DNA of 11,357 nucleotides, taken from NCBI GenBank assembly GCA_019894735.1, contig JAGXOB010000071.1, forward strand, positions 1 through 11,357, written 5' to 3'. This document shows, piece by piece, positions 1-6,930 of the stretch (the first letter of the stretch is position 1; each line of letters opens with the position of its first letter). The notes below the pieces were generated by a model that was given only the letters and a program-made list of their open reading frames with translations, was not told where the DNA came from and made no database searches. The DNA comes from Promethearchaeota archaeon (GTDB lineage Archaea > Asgardarchaeota > Lokiarchaeia > Sigynarchaeales > SOKP01). A program made the position numbers and the translations under genes.

Positions 1-1
1 A

Positions 2-79
2 TTTAGAAACGCTCTATTTGAATATTCAATAATTTTACATGATAGTGGCATATTTGAAATAGAATTTCTCTTACTTTAA
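2..79 (+). CDS. Possible C-terminal end of a truncated upstream gene
   Basis: A frame is open from the window edge for 25 codons and ends at a TAA at 77-79. The residues look protein-like, a mix of hydrophobic and acidic residues ending in FLLL, whereas the other plus-strand frames close sooner. The stretch is too short to identify a family, and an open frame of this length can occur by chance in AT-rich DNA. If real, the gene runs rightward and its body lies to the left of this window. The T-tracts further right would then be candidate terminators for it. Confidence 0.25.
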   Translation, partial: FRNALFEYSIILHDSGIFEIEFLLL

Positions 80-403
80 TTATTAAATCTTAAACTTACT
101 AATAACTGTTAAGATAATTCATAGATTTAATTAAAAAAAAAAGATTTTCTCGAATTTCTTCAGTCATAAATCACTTTATTCAACCAAAATTAACCAAATT
201 TGTATGCAAAATTTTTGATCGATAAGCTACTACAAAATCAAATTCTTATTTTATTAAGATCTTAATAAGCTATTATCTTTTATTTAAATTACGGATAGTA
301 TCCTATCTCTAATTTAATTAATGGGAATTTGAGATTTGACACTTAAAAACAAATTTTTCGTTTGGAACATTAACAAAAAAAATTCTTTTTGGTTTAATGA
401 CTA

Positions 404-418
404 TTTTTTATTTTTTTT
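404..418 (+). terminator. T-tract, candidate archaeal terminator
   Basis: A nearly pure T run broken by a single A lies on the plus strand with no obvious hairpin in front of it. Archaeal RNA polymerase can terminate at T-rich stretches without a stem-loop, so this could end transcription of a rightward gene entering from the left. In DNA this AT-rich, such runs also occur by chance. Confidence 0.3.
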
Positions 419-500
419 AGTTTATCCGTTTCGCGCATTGACTAAGGTTGTAAAGTAAAAATCTTGCTTTGTTAAATGCAATCCCAGTTTCAGATTAAAA

Positions 501-512
501 TTTTTTTTTTTT
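501..512 (+). terminator. Twelve-base T run, candidate terminator
   Basis: Four A bases are followed by twelve uninterrupted T bases about 150 bases before iorB. It could be a second or backup terminator for an upstream plus-strand unit. It could also simply be a stiff, nucleosome- or protein-excluding tract in the ior promoter region. Confidence 0.3.
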
Positions 513-537
513 ATTTCTCTGAATCCCTACTTTAAAA

Positions 538-568
538 TTAATGGTACCTTCCCATTAGCTTCCCATTA
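538..568. repeat. Direct repeat and palindrome, possible operator of the ior operon
   Basis: The 10-base unit CTTCCCATTA occurs at 548-557 and again at 559-568, so the copies are 11 bases apart, close to one helical turn. A TAATGG at 539-544 faces CCATTA at 552-557, forming an inverted repeat around a 7-base centre. A further TAATGGGAA, matching the opposite strand of the unit, sits at 319-327. The cluster lies just upstream of a TATA-like box and about 90 bases before iorB, a plausible place for a regulator such as an Lrp/AsnC-type protein. The binding protein is not shown by the sequence. Confidence 0.35.
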
Positions 569-585
569 TCTATTTTAAGAAATAA

Positions 586-600
586 TTTAATTAAATTTAA
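586..600 (+). promoter_or_regulatory. TATA-like element for the iorBA operon
   Basis: A TTTAATTAAATTTAA stretch lies about 65 bases before the iorB start. If used as a TATA box it would place the transcription start near 620 and give a leader of about 40 bases. The surrounding DNA is so AT-rich that other boxes are possible. Confidence 0.3.
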
Positions 601-658
601 GAGATTAAGAAAAACTAAAGAAGATAGAAAAAAGCTTTATTTTTAATGATACTTAAAC

Positions 659-1279
659 ATGGAAATTAAAAGTTATAATTTATTAAATGTAGGAGTAGGA
701 GGTCAAGGAGTAATTCGAGCTACACAGATTCTCTCCTATGCTGCTTTATTAGATGATTATAAAGTTAGAACTTCAGAAACACATGGCATGGCCCAGAGGG
801 GGGGTTCGGTTGCCTCTTATCTTCGTTTTGGAACAGAAGTAGAAGGTCCGCTTATTCCAAGAGGAAAAGCTAACACTATCGTGGCATTTGAAGCGAGTGA
901 GGCTGTAAGAATTTTCAATTATGCTGGACCCGATACAGTTTTTTTGATTAACGAGAACATTATGGTTCCTCCGATGATTCATCAAATGGGAATGGATTAT
1001 CCAAACTTAACGGAAATTAGTGATTTTTTGAAGAATGTCTCTCCCAATATATATTTTATAGATGGCGTTAAAATTGCCACAGATTTGGGAAATCCTAGAA
1101 CGATGAACGTTGTGATGTTAGGAGCTCTAATTGGTTTAGAAGTGTTACCACTTAAAAAAGAAGCGCTCGAGAAAGCTATCTTAAGTTATCTCCCAACTAC
1201 ATTTCACGATATAAACAAGAAAGCGTTTAAAACGGGAATTGAAAGTGGGATAAAAATTAGGGGGAATATTAATGAGTAG
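659..1279 (+). CDS. iorB: Indolepyruvate:ferredoxin oxidoreductase, beta subunit
   Basis: This is the small subunit of the oxygen-sensitive cytoplasmic enzyme that oxidatively decarboxylates aryl-2-oxoacids (indolepyruvate, phenylpyruvate, hydroxyphenylpyruvate) to aryl-acyl-CoA, reducing ferredoxin. The 206-residue product has the usual length and the gamma-domain signatures of 2-oxoacid:acceptor oxidoreductases: GVGGQG at residues 12-17 and ETHGMAQRGGSV at 40-51. The remainder follows the family fold, with a 'GALIGLEVLPL' helix near residues 155-165. The ATG at 659 begins right at the conserved N-terminus; a weak TGAT lies about 8 bases upstream. Its stop overlaps the iorA start by 8 bases, so the two are translationally coupled. 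The order beta-then-alpha is the reverse of that in some Thermococcales. Identification is firm; substrate preference is inferred from the family. Confidence 0.95.
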   Translation: MEIKSYNLLNVGVGGQGVIRATQILSYAALLDDYKVRTSETHGMAQRGGSVASYLRFGTEVEGPLIPRGKANTIVAFEASEAVRIFNYAGPDTVFLINENIMVPPMIHQMGMDYPNLTEISDFLKNVSPNIYFIDGVKIATDLGNPRTMNVVMLGALIGLEVLPLKKEALEKAILSYLPTTFHDINKKAFKTGIESGIKIRGNINE

Positions 1280-3176
1280 ACCAGATTTTGCATATGAAGA
1301 ACCTGGAAAAAAAATCATTATGTTGGGAAACGAAGCAATTGCTAGGGGGATTTTAGAGGCAGGAGTAGTAATTGGCGCAGGTTATCCTGGTACCCCCTCC
1401 TCTGAGATATTACCGACATTAGCTGAAATGCAGAAATTTTTTCCACACCTTAAATTAGAATGGAGCGTGAACGAAAAAGTAGGTTTTGAAGTTGCATACG
1501 GAGGTTCTATGTCAAATGTACGCTCAGTTGCAGTTATGAAACACGTTGGATTAAATGTTGCTTCAGATGCTTTTATGACCGCTTGTTATGCCGGAGCGAG
1601 GGGTGGTATGGTGGTGATCTCAACAGATGATCCTAACTGCTATTCTTCTCAAAATGAACAAGATAATCGATATTTTGGATTACATGCTTTGGTACCTGTA
1701 TTTGAACCATCTACTCCTCAAGAAGCAAAAGATTTAATAAAGTATGCATTTGATTTTTCGGAAGAATATCAATCATTAGTATTGTTTCGCACTACGACGA
1801 GATTAAACCACGGGAGAGGGGATGTAGTTCTTGGAGATGTGGCTCTTATGAACCGTGAGTATGGATTTGATTGGGATCGCTCTAGATGGGTGTGTTTACC
1901 TTCACACTCGAGAGTATTACGTATGAGGCTACTGGAAAGATTAGATGAAATTTCCAAATTTGCTGACGATTTTCCTTTTAATTCGCTACAATTGTCAGAA
2001 AAAAAGATTAACGGTGTCAGATATGGATTTGTTACAGCTGGAGTACCATACTCTCAATTGTTAGATGCTCTTAATTTTTACGGGATTAGCAAAAAAGTAT
2101 CGATTTTAAAACTCGGATTAGTATATCCTCCACCTAAAAAATTGATTAAGAAACTATTAACAGCATCGGACGAAGTCGTGGTTGTTGAAGAGTTAGAACC
2201 TTTTCTTGAAAATATTCTAAAACAGATAGCATATGAAGAAGGTTTCTCGAAAGAGGTAAAAATTCACGGGAAAGATTTATTCCCACAAAACGGAGAATTT
2301 TCAGGAGAGATTTATTTGGAAAACATTGCTCGCTTGATGGGTTTTTCTTATAAAAGAGTCCCGGTACCAGATGAAATGATGATTATTCCACCAAGACTTC
2401 CTATTTTATGTCCCGGATGTGGTCATAGAGCGACATTTTATGCGATAAAACAAGTTGAAAAGAAGATGAAGACAAAATTCGTTAATTCTTCAGATATAGG
2501 ATGTTATACGTTAGCGGTTTACAAACCATTAGAGGGGATCGATACAGAGGTGTGTATGGGAGGTTCTATTGGGTTAGCAAACGGAATTGCTAAGGTCCAA
2601 AGTAAAGATAACCCCGTGTTAGCAATTTTAGGAGATTCGACATTTTTTCATTCGGGAATCCCTGCTCTGATAAACGCTGTTTATAACAAAAATAATATGT
2701 TAGTTGTCATTTTAGATAATAGATCAACAAGCATGACTGGTTTTCAAGATAATCCGGGTACTGGTATAACTATCACAAAGGAACTTGGGATTCGCGTTGT
2801 TTTAGAAGATCTCGTCAAGGGTTGTGGCGTTTCTTCAGATAAAATTTGGGTAGAAGATGCTAACGACTTAAGTAAAACCGTGGAAAAGCTCGAGGAGGCT
2901 GTTAAAGCAGAAGGAGTTCGAGTCTTCATTTCTAGACATTTATGTTCTTTAGTTGAATCGAATCAGTTTCGAGCTCAACAAATTATACCTCCTACCATAG
3001 AGGTTGATCAAGATAAATGCACAGGGTGCTTGATCTGCGTTAATAAGTTTGGATGTCAAGCGTTAAATTTTAGTGATGATGTCAAAAAAGTGTCAATAGA
3101 GCAGTCAGTTTGCAGGGGTTGCAAAGTGTGTATTGATGTATGCCCTCAAAATGCTATATACGAGGTTGATGCTTAA
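1272..3176 (+). CDS. iorA: Indolepyruvate:ferredoxin oxidoreductase, alpha subunit
   Basis: This is the catalytic large subunit, carrying thiamine diphosphate and two [4Fe-4S] clusters. At 634 residues it is full length for IorA. The N-terminal pyrimidine-binding domain has GYPGTPSSEI at about 37-46 and the NEK triad at 67-69, whose Glu68 is the likely cofactor-activating acid. CPGCGHR at 380-386 opens the diphosphate-binding domain, whose GDS (454-456) is followed by Asn483 to complete the GDG-type TPP/Mg site. The C-terminal ferredoxin domain has cysteines 583, 586, 589 and 595, then 614, 617, 620 and 624 followed by Pro. The first cluster motif ends CxxCxxCx5C without the usual Pro, a mild departure seen in this family. 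A GGGG sequence lies 8 bases before the ATG, inside iorB. The next gene starts at or beside its stop codon, which indicates one operon. Confidence 0.96.
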   Translation: MSRPDFAYEEPGKKIIMLGNEAIARGILEAGVVIGAGYPGTPSSEILPTLAEMQKFFPHLKLEWSVNEKVGFEVAYGGSMSNVRSVAVMKHVGLNVASDAFMTACYAGARGGMVVISTDDPNCYSSQNEQDNRYFGLHALVPVFEPSTPQEAKDLIKYAFDFSEEYQSLVLFRTTTRLNHGRGDVVLGDVALMNREYGFDWDRSRWVCLPSHSRVLRMRLLERLDEISKFADDFPFNSLQLSEKKINGVRYGFVTAGVPYSQLLDALNFYGISKKVSILKLGLVYPPPKKLIKKLLTASDEVVVVEELEPFLENILKQIAYEEGFSKEVKIHGKDLFPQNGEFSGEIYLENIARLMGFSYKRVPVPDEMMIIPPRLPILCPGCGHRATFYAIKQVEKKMKTKFVNSSDIGCYTLAVYKPLEGIDTEVCMGGSIGLANGIAKVQSKDNPVLAILGDSTFFHSGIPALINAVYNKNNMLVVILDNRSTSMTGFQDNPGTGITITKELGIRVVLEDLVKGCGVSSDKIWVEDANDLSKTVEKLEEAVKAEGVRVFISRHLCSLVESNQFRAQQIIPPTIEVDQDKCTGCLICVNKFGCQALNFSDDVKKVSIEQSVCRGCKVCIDVCPQNAIYEVDA

Positions 3177-4551
3177 ACAAATGCTTTCGGTATTCTTTTA
3201 TCCTAAATCTATTGCAATAATAGGAGCTACAGCAGATCCCAAAAAATTTGGAAACGCAGTAACTACAAATATTTTAAGTAATAAGAATCTATTAAGTAAA
3301 GTATATCTTGTTTCTCACGGAAGCAAATTAATAGAAGGTTTAAGTACGTATGAATCTATCTTAGATATCACAGACGCTATAGAAATCGCAATCATTTTAG
3401 TACCTGCAAATGTTGTGGAATATGTAGTGGATCAATGCATTGAAAAAAAGGTTAAAGGTATAATAATCGTAACTTCTGGTTTTGGAGAAATAGACGAAGA
3501 GGGAAAAATAAAAGAAAAGAAAATTGTAGATAAGTGTAAAGAAGCGGGAATTAGGGTTATCGGCCCTAACTGTGTTGGAATACAAAACGCAGATATTGGG
3601 CTTAATGCCTCGTTTATACAAACACCCCCACAAGGAGAAGTTAGCATGATAAGCCAGTCTGGCTCTTTTGGTTGTGCAGTTTTCTACCAAATGGAAAGAG
3701 AGGTATTCGGTTGTTCTAAATTTGCAAATATTGGTAATGGTGTTGATGTTTCTTTTGATGAATTCCTATCATTCTTTGCTTCCGATGCTAATACGAAAAT
3801 CATTTGTATCTATGTAGAAACTCTTTCCAACGGGAGAAAATTTTACGAAAAACTAAAAGAAATTACCCCTATAAAACCCGTAATTGTTTTGAAAGGTGGA
3901 AAAACCCCAACTGGAATGCGTGCAGCCCAAAGTCATACAGGTTCTATAGCTTCAAATTATAAGATTTTTAAAACCGCAATAAACCAATCAGGAGCAATAT
4001 TATGCGAAAATGTTTCGGATTTCATTACAGCTATTAAAACTCTTGCACTGATCCTTCCACCCGAAGGAGAGCAGATTGGGATTCTGACTAATAGTGGCGG
4101 CAATGCCGTCTTTTTAAGCGATAACATAGATAGATACAGTTTAAAGCTAGCAGAATTCTCAAACACTTTAAAAGAAAAAATAGCCCCTCACTTAATTTCC
4201 TTAGTCCAAACAATTAATCCCCTCGATATGATAGGTGTTGCTGAAGAACAACAATATTACAATGTTGCCAGGGAAATGTTTAATGATCCGGGAATTAATA
4301 TTGTTGTAGGAAGTGCTGTAATACCTCCGTTTTTAGGAATGAAATCTGACGAGCATTTTCGTGGACTTATTCGAGCTTGGAAAGAAACAGGAAGGAAAAA
4401 ACCCTTGATTTCTTTATTTCTTTTTAGTGAAGGATTTGAAGATTTAAAGGAATTGGCTAAAGAAGAAAAAGTTCCAATTTTCTATACACCACACGAAGCA
4501 GCCTACGCAATCAATTTATTAATTAATCGAATGAAGTTTTTAAAACTTTAG
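3169..4551 (+). CDS. ADP-forming acyl-CoA synthetase, alpha subunit type
   Basis: This 460-residue protein has the CoA-binding and ligase domains of nucleoside-diphosphate-forming acyl-CoA synthetases, which make acid plus ATP from acyl-CoA, ADP and phosphate. Visible are the CoA-binding Rossmann start (SIAIIGATADPKKFGN, about 14-29), GPNCVG at 132-137, SQSG at 162-165 and the SHTGS motif with His256, the position of the phosphorylated histidine. The length matches stand-alone archaeal alpha subunits; the ATP-grasp beta part found in fused forms is absent here and from the neighbours. The frame stays open upstream, but homology begins close to the ATG at 3169 (8-base overlap with iorA); the ATG at 3181 is an alternative. 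Directly after iorBA, it suggests energy conservation from aryl-acetyl-CoA, as in the arylacetyl-CoA-preferring archaeal enzymes. That substrate is inferred from context. Confidence 0.88.
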   Translation: MLKQMLSVFFYPKSIAIIGATADPKKFGNAVTTNILSNKNLLSKVYLVSHGSKLIEGLSTYESILDITDAIEIAIILVPANVVEYVVDQCIEKKVKGIIIVTSGFGEIDEEGKIKEKKIVDKCKEAGIRVIGPNCVGIQNADIGLNASFIQTPPQGEVSMISQSGSFGCAVFYQMEREVFGCSKFANIGNGVDVSFDEFLSFFASDANTKIICIYVETLSNGRKFYEKLKEITPIKPVIVLKGGKTPTGMRAAQSHTGSIASNYKIFKTAINQSGAILCENVSDFITAIKTLALILPPEGEQIGILTNSGGNAVFLSDNIDRYSLKLAEFSNTLKEKIAPHLISLVQTINPLDMIGVAEEQQYYNVAREMFNDPGINIVVGSAVIPPFLGMKSDEHFRGLIRAWKETGRKKPLISLFLFSEGFEDLKELAKEEKVPIFYTPHEAAYAINLLINRMKFLKL

Positions 4552-4603
4552 AAATATTAGAATATTATTTCTGTGGCTAAATCTATCATTAGTTTTGGCT
4601 ATT

Positions 4604-4613
4604 GTTATAAATA
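4604..4613 (+). promoter_or_regulatory. TATA-like box before the membrane acyltransferase gene
   Basis: A GTTATAAATA sequence sits about 65 bases before the ATG at 4676. A start of transcription near 4635 would leave a leader of about 40 bases. It suggests this gene is transcribed separately from the ior operon, from which it is separated by 124 bases. Confidence 0.35.
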
Positions 4614-4675
4614 GAAATGTCTAAATAAAAAGTATTTTTAATTTTATTACTTGAAAATTTTCTCAGATGTAAAAG

Positions 4676-5773
4676 ATGATACGATTAAAAAGTATTGATA
4701 ACTTTCGTGGAATCGCTATTATTGCTATGATTTGGCTTCACCTTAGTGAATGGACGCTATCTGGAGATTCTAGATCGTTTCTTAATATTCCTCTCTTTGT
4801 AACACAATATGGTTTTTTGGTTAGCTATCAGTTTATTTCTGGAGTAAGTAGATTTTTATATTACAAAACGGGAGAATCATTAATAGAATCTTCAGAACCT
4901 GTCAACAATCTAAGAATTAAAAGAGAATTTTTAGTTAGGGGTATTATTTTGCTGTTTGTGGCTCTAATTTATAATAGCGTTGTTGCGATTTCTACAGGAA
5001 GACCTTCTGAAATCTGGAGTTGGTTTGCGTTGCTTGCAATAGCATTTTCATTAATAATGGTAACTCCTTTATTAGATACTTCTAAAAGAACGCGAGGATT
5101 CCTGGGAATAATATTTATAGTCCTAAATTTTACACTACTGGCGTTTTTATATGATTTCAAGGATCAAACTAATCTATTTGGATTTCTATACCATCTTCTA
5201 TTTTATCCTGTAGGCTTGCATCCAATCTTATCTTCCTTTGCGGTTTTTTTAATAGGGACAGTAGTGGGAGAAATTATTTACGAAGTATATTGTAAAGATG
5301 TAAATAAGAGTAGGATGAGTATCTTAAAAAAGAGATTAATTATACCTTCAATTATAATCGGTGCAATTATAATAACATTTATTGCGATTGCAAATTCGTT
5401 CCTATTCTTAAATATACCGTCTTTTTACGGAATATTCTCTACTATAGGAGTATGTTTTGTATCATTTTCACTTTTTGTCCTAATTGAGGAATATGAAATA
5501 TTTAAGCCAAAAAAAAACTATAAATTCCTATTTTACTTTTCCTATTATTCCTTAACAATTTATCTCGTTCACAATCTTTTGTACTTTGTATTTTATAAAA
5601 GTCTGAGTGCACTAGCATCGTCAATCTATATAGGGTTAGTAATTGTATCTATAGGGCTATTCTTAAAATTTATCTTTCCTAAAGTTGGTGCGTCTCTTTC
5701 AATTAAAAAGTTGATAAGCAAATTGTCTAGTAGGATAGTATTGAAAATAGAGAAAACAAGAGTTTCGAATTAA
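4676..5773 (+). CDS. Multi-pass membrane protein, DUF1624/heparan-glucosaminide acetyltransferase-like
   Basis: The 365-residue product is an integral membrane protein with roughly nine or ten hydrophobic segments and short charged loops. The N-terminus has the hallmark of the transmembrane acyltransferase superfamily (YeiB/DUF1624/HGSNAT): a basic residue, then SIDNFRGIAIIAMIWLH at residues 6-22, with Arg11 and His22 as the conserved pair. A 'FISGVS' segment in the next helix also fits this family. Such proteins move acetyl or other acyl groups from a cytoplasmic donor to a carbohydrate or lipid on the other face of the membrane. The actual substrate cannot be read from the sequence; surface polysaccharide modification is a reasonable guess. 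The C-terminus is strongly basic, consistent with a cytoplasmic tail. It converges on the ACT gene with a gap of only 30 bases. It has no evident link to the ior genes. Confidence 0.7.
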   Translation: MIRLKSIDNFRGIAIIAMIWLHLSEWTLSGDSRSFLNIPLFVTQYGFLVSYQFISGVSRFLYYKTGESLIESSEPVNNLRIKREFLVRGIILLFVALIYNSVVAISTGRPSEIWSWFALLAIAFSLIMVTPLLDTSKRTRGFLGIIFIVLNFTLLAFLYDFKDQTNLFGFLYHLLFYPVGLHPILSSFAVFLIGTVVGEIIYEVYCKDVNKSRMSILKKRLIIPSIIIGAIIITFIAIANSFLFLNIPSFYGIFSTIGVCFVSFSLFVLIEEYEIFKPKKNYKFLFYFSYYSLTIYLVHNLLYFVFYKSLSALASSIYIGLVIVSIGLFLKFIFPKVGASLSIKKLISKLSSRIVLKIEKTRVSN

Positions 5774-5803
5774 TTAGAATAAAGGATCTATTTTATATAC
5801 GAC

Positions 5804-6226
5804 CTATTTAAAACTTTCAACAACTTGGAATCCAATTTGTCTAAGAACTTTGATCCCATTCTCATTGTCATCTAAGCTTAGAACAGCAATTGTGTTAGCT
5901 TCTGTCGATTTTTCGGCGAATGTATACATGTATTCAATATTAACATTATTATTTCCGAGAGTTTTGGCAATTTCGTATAATTGACTTATGTTATCCGTCA
6001 TTTTGACGGCTATAACCTCCGTAACTGAATACAAATATTCTCTATCCTCTATGAGATTAATGCATTTGTCAAATTGATCAACTAAAAGTAATATTAATCC
6101 GTAGTCTTCTGTTTCGGCAACAGTTACCGATCTAATGTAAATTTTATTGTCCATTAGGTATTCGAAGAAATTAGCGAGTTGCCCGGGTTTGTTAGGCAGG
6201 AATATCGAGATTTGATTAAGCTGCAT
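5804..6226 (-). CDS. Tandem ACT-domain protein
   Basis: This 140-residue soluble protein consists of two ACT domains. The first (about residues 1-68) starts QISIFLPNKPGQLANFFEYL, the classic beta strand, PGxL loop and helix; the second (about 70-140) starts VIAVKMTDNISQLYEIAKTL and has a weaker loop. There is no attached catalytic or DNA-binding domain, so it resembles the small stand-alone double-ACT proteins (COG4747 type). These often lie beside phenylacetate-CoA ligase and indolepyruvate oxidoreductase genes. ACT pairs usually bind amino acids at a dimer interface, so a sensing role tied to aromatic amino acid or aryl acid metabolism is likely but unproven. It lies 1.2 kb from the IOR operon on the opposite strand, so it is not part of that transcript. 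The ATG at 6226 starts exactly at the first ACT strand. Confidence 0.82.
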   Translation of the reverse strand: MQLNQISIFLPNKPGQLANFFEYLMDNKIYIRSVTVAETEDYGLILLLVDQFDKCINLIEDREYLYSVTEVIAVKMTDNISQLYEIAKTLGNNNVNIEYMYTFAEKSTEANTIAVLSLDDNENGIKVLRQIGFQVVESFK

Positions 6227-6274
6227 CTTTTATCCTATATCTTTAATTTTTATTCTAAATACGATCTTAAATGA

Positions 6275-6283
6275 TATTTATAC
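6275..6283 (-). promoter_or_regulatory. TATA-like box for the ACT gene
   Basis: Read on the minus strand this is GTATAAATA, a good match to archaeal TATA boxes. It would start transcription near 6252, leaving a short leader of about 25 bases before the ATG. The leader contains AGGAT 5 bases before the start codon, a weak ribosome-binding sequence. Confidence 0.4.
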
Positions 6284-6387
6284 TTAATTAAACTAGAATA
6301 ATAAAGATTTTTCATTTAATCCAGAATATAGTGGTTGTCCTAAAGAGATTTAATAAATAGGAATGGGCTGGAAAAGAATAAAAATCT

Positions 6388-6783
6388 TTATTTTTCTTCG
6401 TAATCTTCCTTCATTTTATCAAAGAGCTTCTTATATTGTTCAATATATTCTTCGTTGTTAGTTTCCTCAATTTTTTTAAGAAGTTCGACAGACTTAGTTA
6501 AAGTATCTGAAGTTTTTTTAATCTTATCAAAATATAATTGTTTTATTTGTTGAGATTTTGCAACTCTTAGCGACGATTTATACCCTTTAATTGAGTCTTC
6601 TATCTCCTTTTGAGACTCTTTTACCGAATCTGTTAATTCTTTTTTTCTTTGGTCCAATTTAATACAGTTATCGCAGATTAAATTCCCGGTCTTTTTTTGT
6701 CCCTTTTGAATCATGAAAGGGTTTCCACAACGAGAACACACTACAAGCGCAACAATTAATTTATCGTCGTTAGATTCGGGCAT
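6388..6783 (-). CDS. Small zinc-ribbon protein with long coiled-coil tail, function unknown
   Basis: I do not recognise the family. The 131-residue product has a zinc-ribbon head with two CxxC knuckles, Cys16/Cys19 and Cys37/Cys40, separated by 17 residues. Each knuckle has the CxxCG or CDNC look of rubredoxin/TFIIS-like ribbons. From about residue 45 to the C-terminus the protein is rich in Lys, Glu, Ser and Gln with heptad-like spacing of Leu and Ile, so it is almost certainly a long helix or coiled coil. Archaea have many such adaptors, some linked to transcription, translation or protein quality control, but nothing here decides between them. The start at 6783 is supported by a well-placed TATA box giving an almost leaderless mRNA. 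A T-rich stretch lies just past the stop on the minus strand. It diverges from the transporter at 6931. Confidence 0.75.
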   Translation of the reverse strand: MPESNDDKLIVALVVCSRCGNPFMIQKGQKKTGNLICDNCIKLDQRKKELTDSVKESQKEIEDSIKGYKSSLRVAKSQQIKQLYFDKIKKTSDTLTKSVELLKKIEETNNEEYIEQYKKLFDKMKEDYEEK

Positions 6784-6807
6784 AAATGATAAATGATGTA
6801 TTTTAAA

Positions 6808-6816
6808 ATTTTATAG
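6808..6816 (-). promoter_or_regulatory. TATA-like box for the zinc-ribbon gene
   Basis: On the minus strand the sequence CTATAAAAT lies about 28 bases from the start codon at 6783. Transcription would begin within a few bases of the ATG, giving a leaderless or nearly leaderless mRNA, which is common in archaea. No Shine-Dalgarno sequence is needed or seen. Confidence 0.45.
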
Positions 6817-6930
6817 TACTAATCTAATAACTTTTTTATAATTTAATTATTGATTTTTCTCTCTATTTTTTGAAAGAAACTCTTTCTTATTTTTAAAAAA
6901 ATTTATGATGAATATACAATTTTTTACCCT

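Larger units (their letters stand above)
80..658. other. Long AT-rich intergenic region upstream of iorB
   Basis: About 580 bases hold no convincing coding frame on either strand and no recognisable tRNA or structured RNA. The stretch is strongly AT-rich. It contains two T-tracts (404-418 and 501-512), a cluster of CCCATTA/TAATGG elements at 538-568, and a TATA-like segment at 586-600. It probably combines the 3' end signals of an upstream unit with the promoter and control region of the ior operon. It is unusually long compared with the other gaps in this window, which are about 20-160 bases apart from the regulator/small-ORF region. Confidence 0.6.

Noticed and set aside
80..658. Structured regulatory RNA or riboswitch before iorB.
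   Set aside because: The region is almost entirely AT with no GC-rich paired stems; only weak AT pairings could form, so no RNA element can be supported by eye.
3133..3168. Upstream extension of the acyl-CoA synthetase frame into iorA (TTG or ATG at 3133-3151).
   Set aside because: Family homology begins near the ATG at 3169, and the extra residues are only an alternative-frame reading of the iorA ferredoxin cysteine region.
3397..3690. Minus-strand open frames inside the acyl-CoA synthetase gene.
   Set aside because: They overlap conserved motifs of the plus-strand gene and show no protein family signature.
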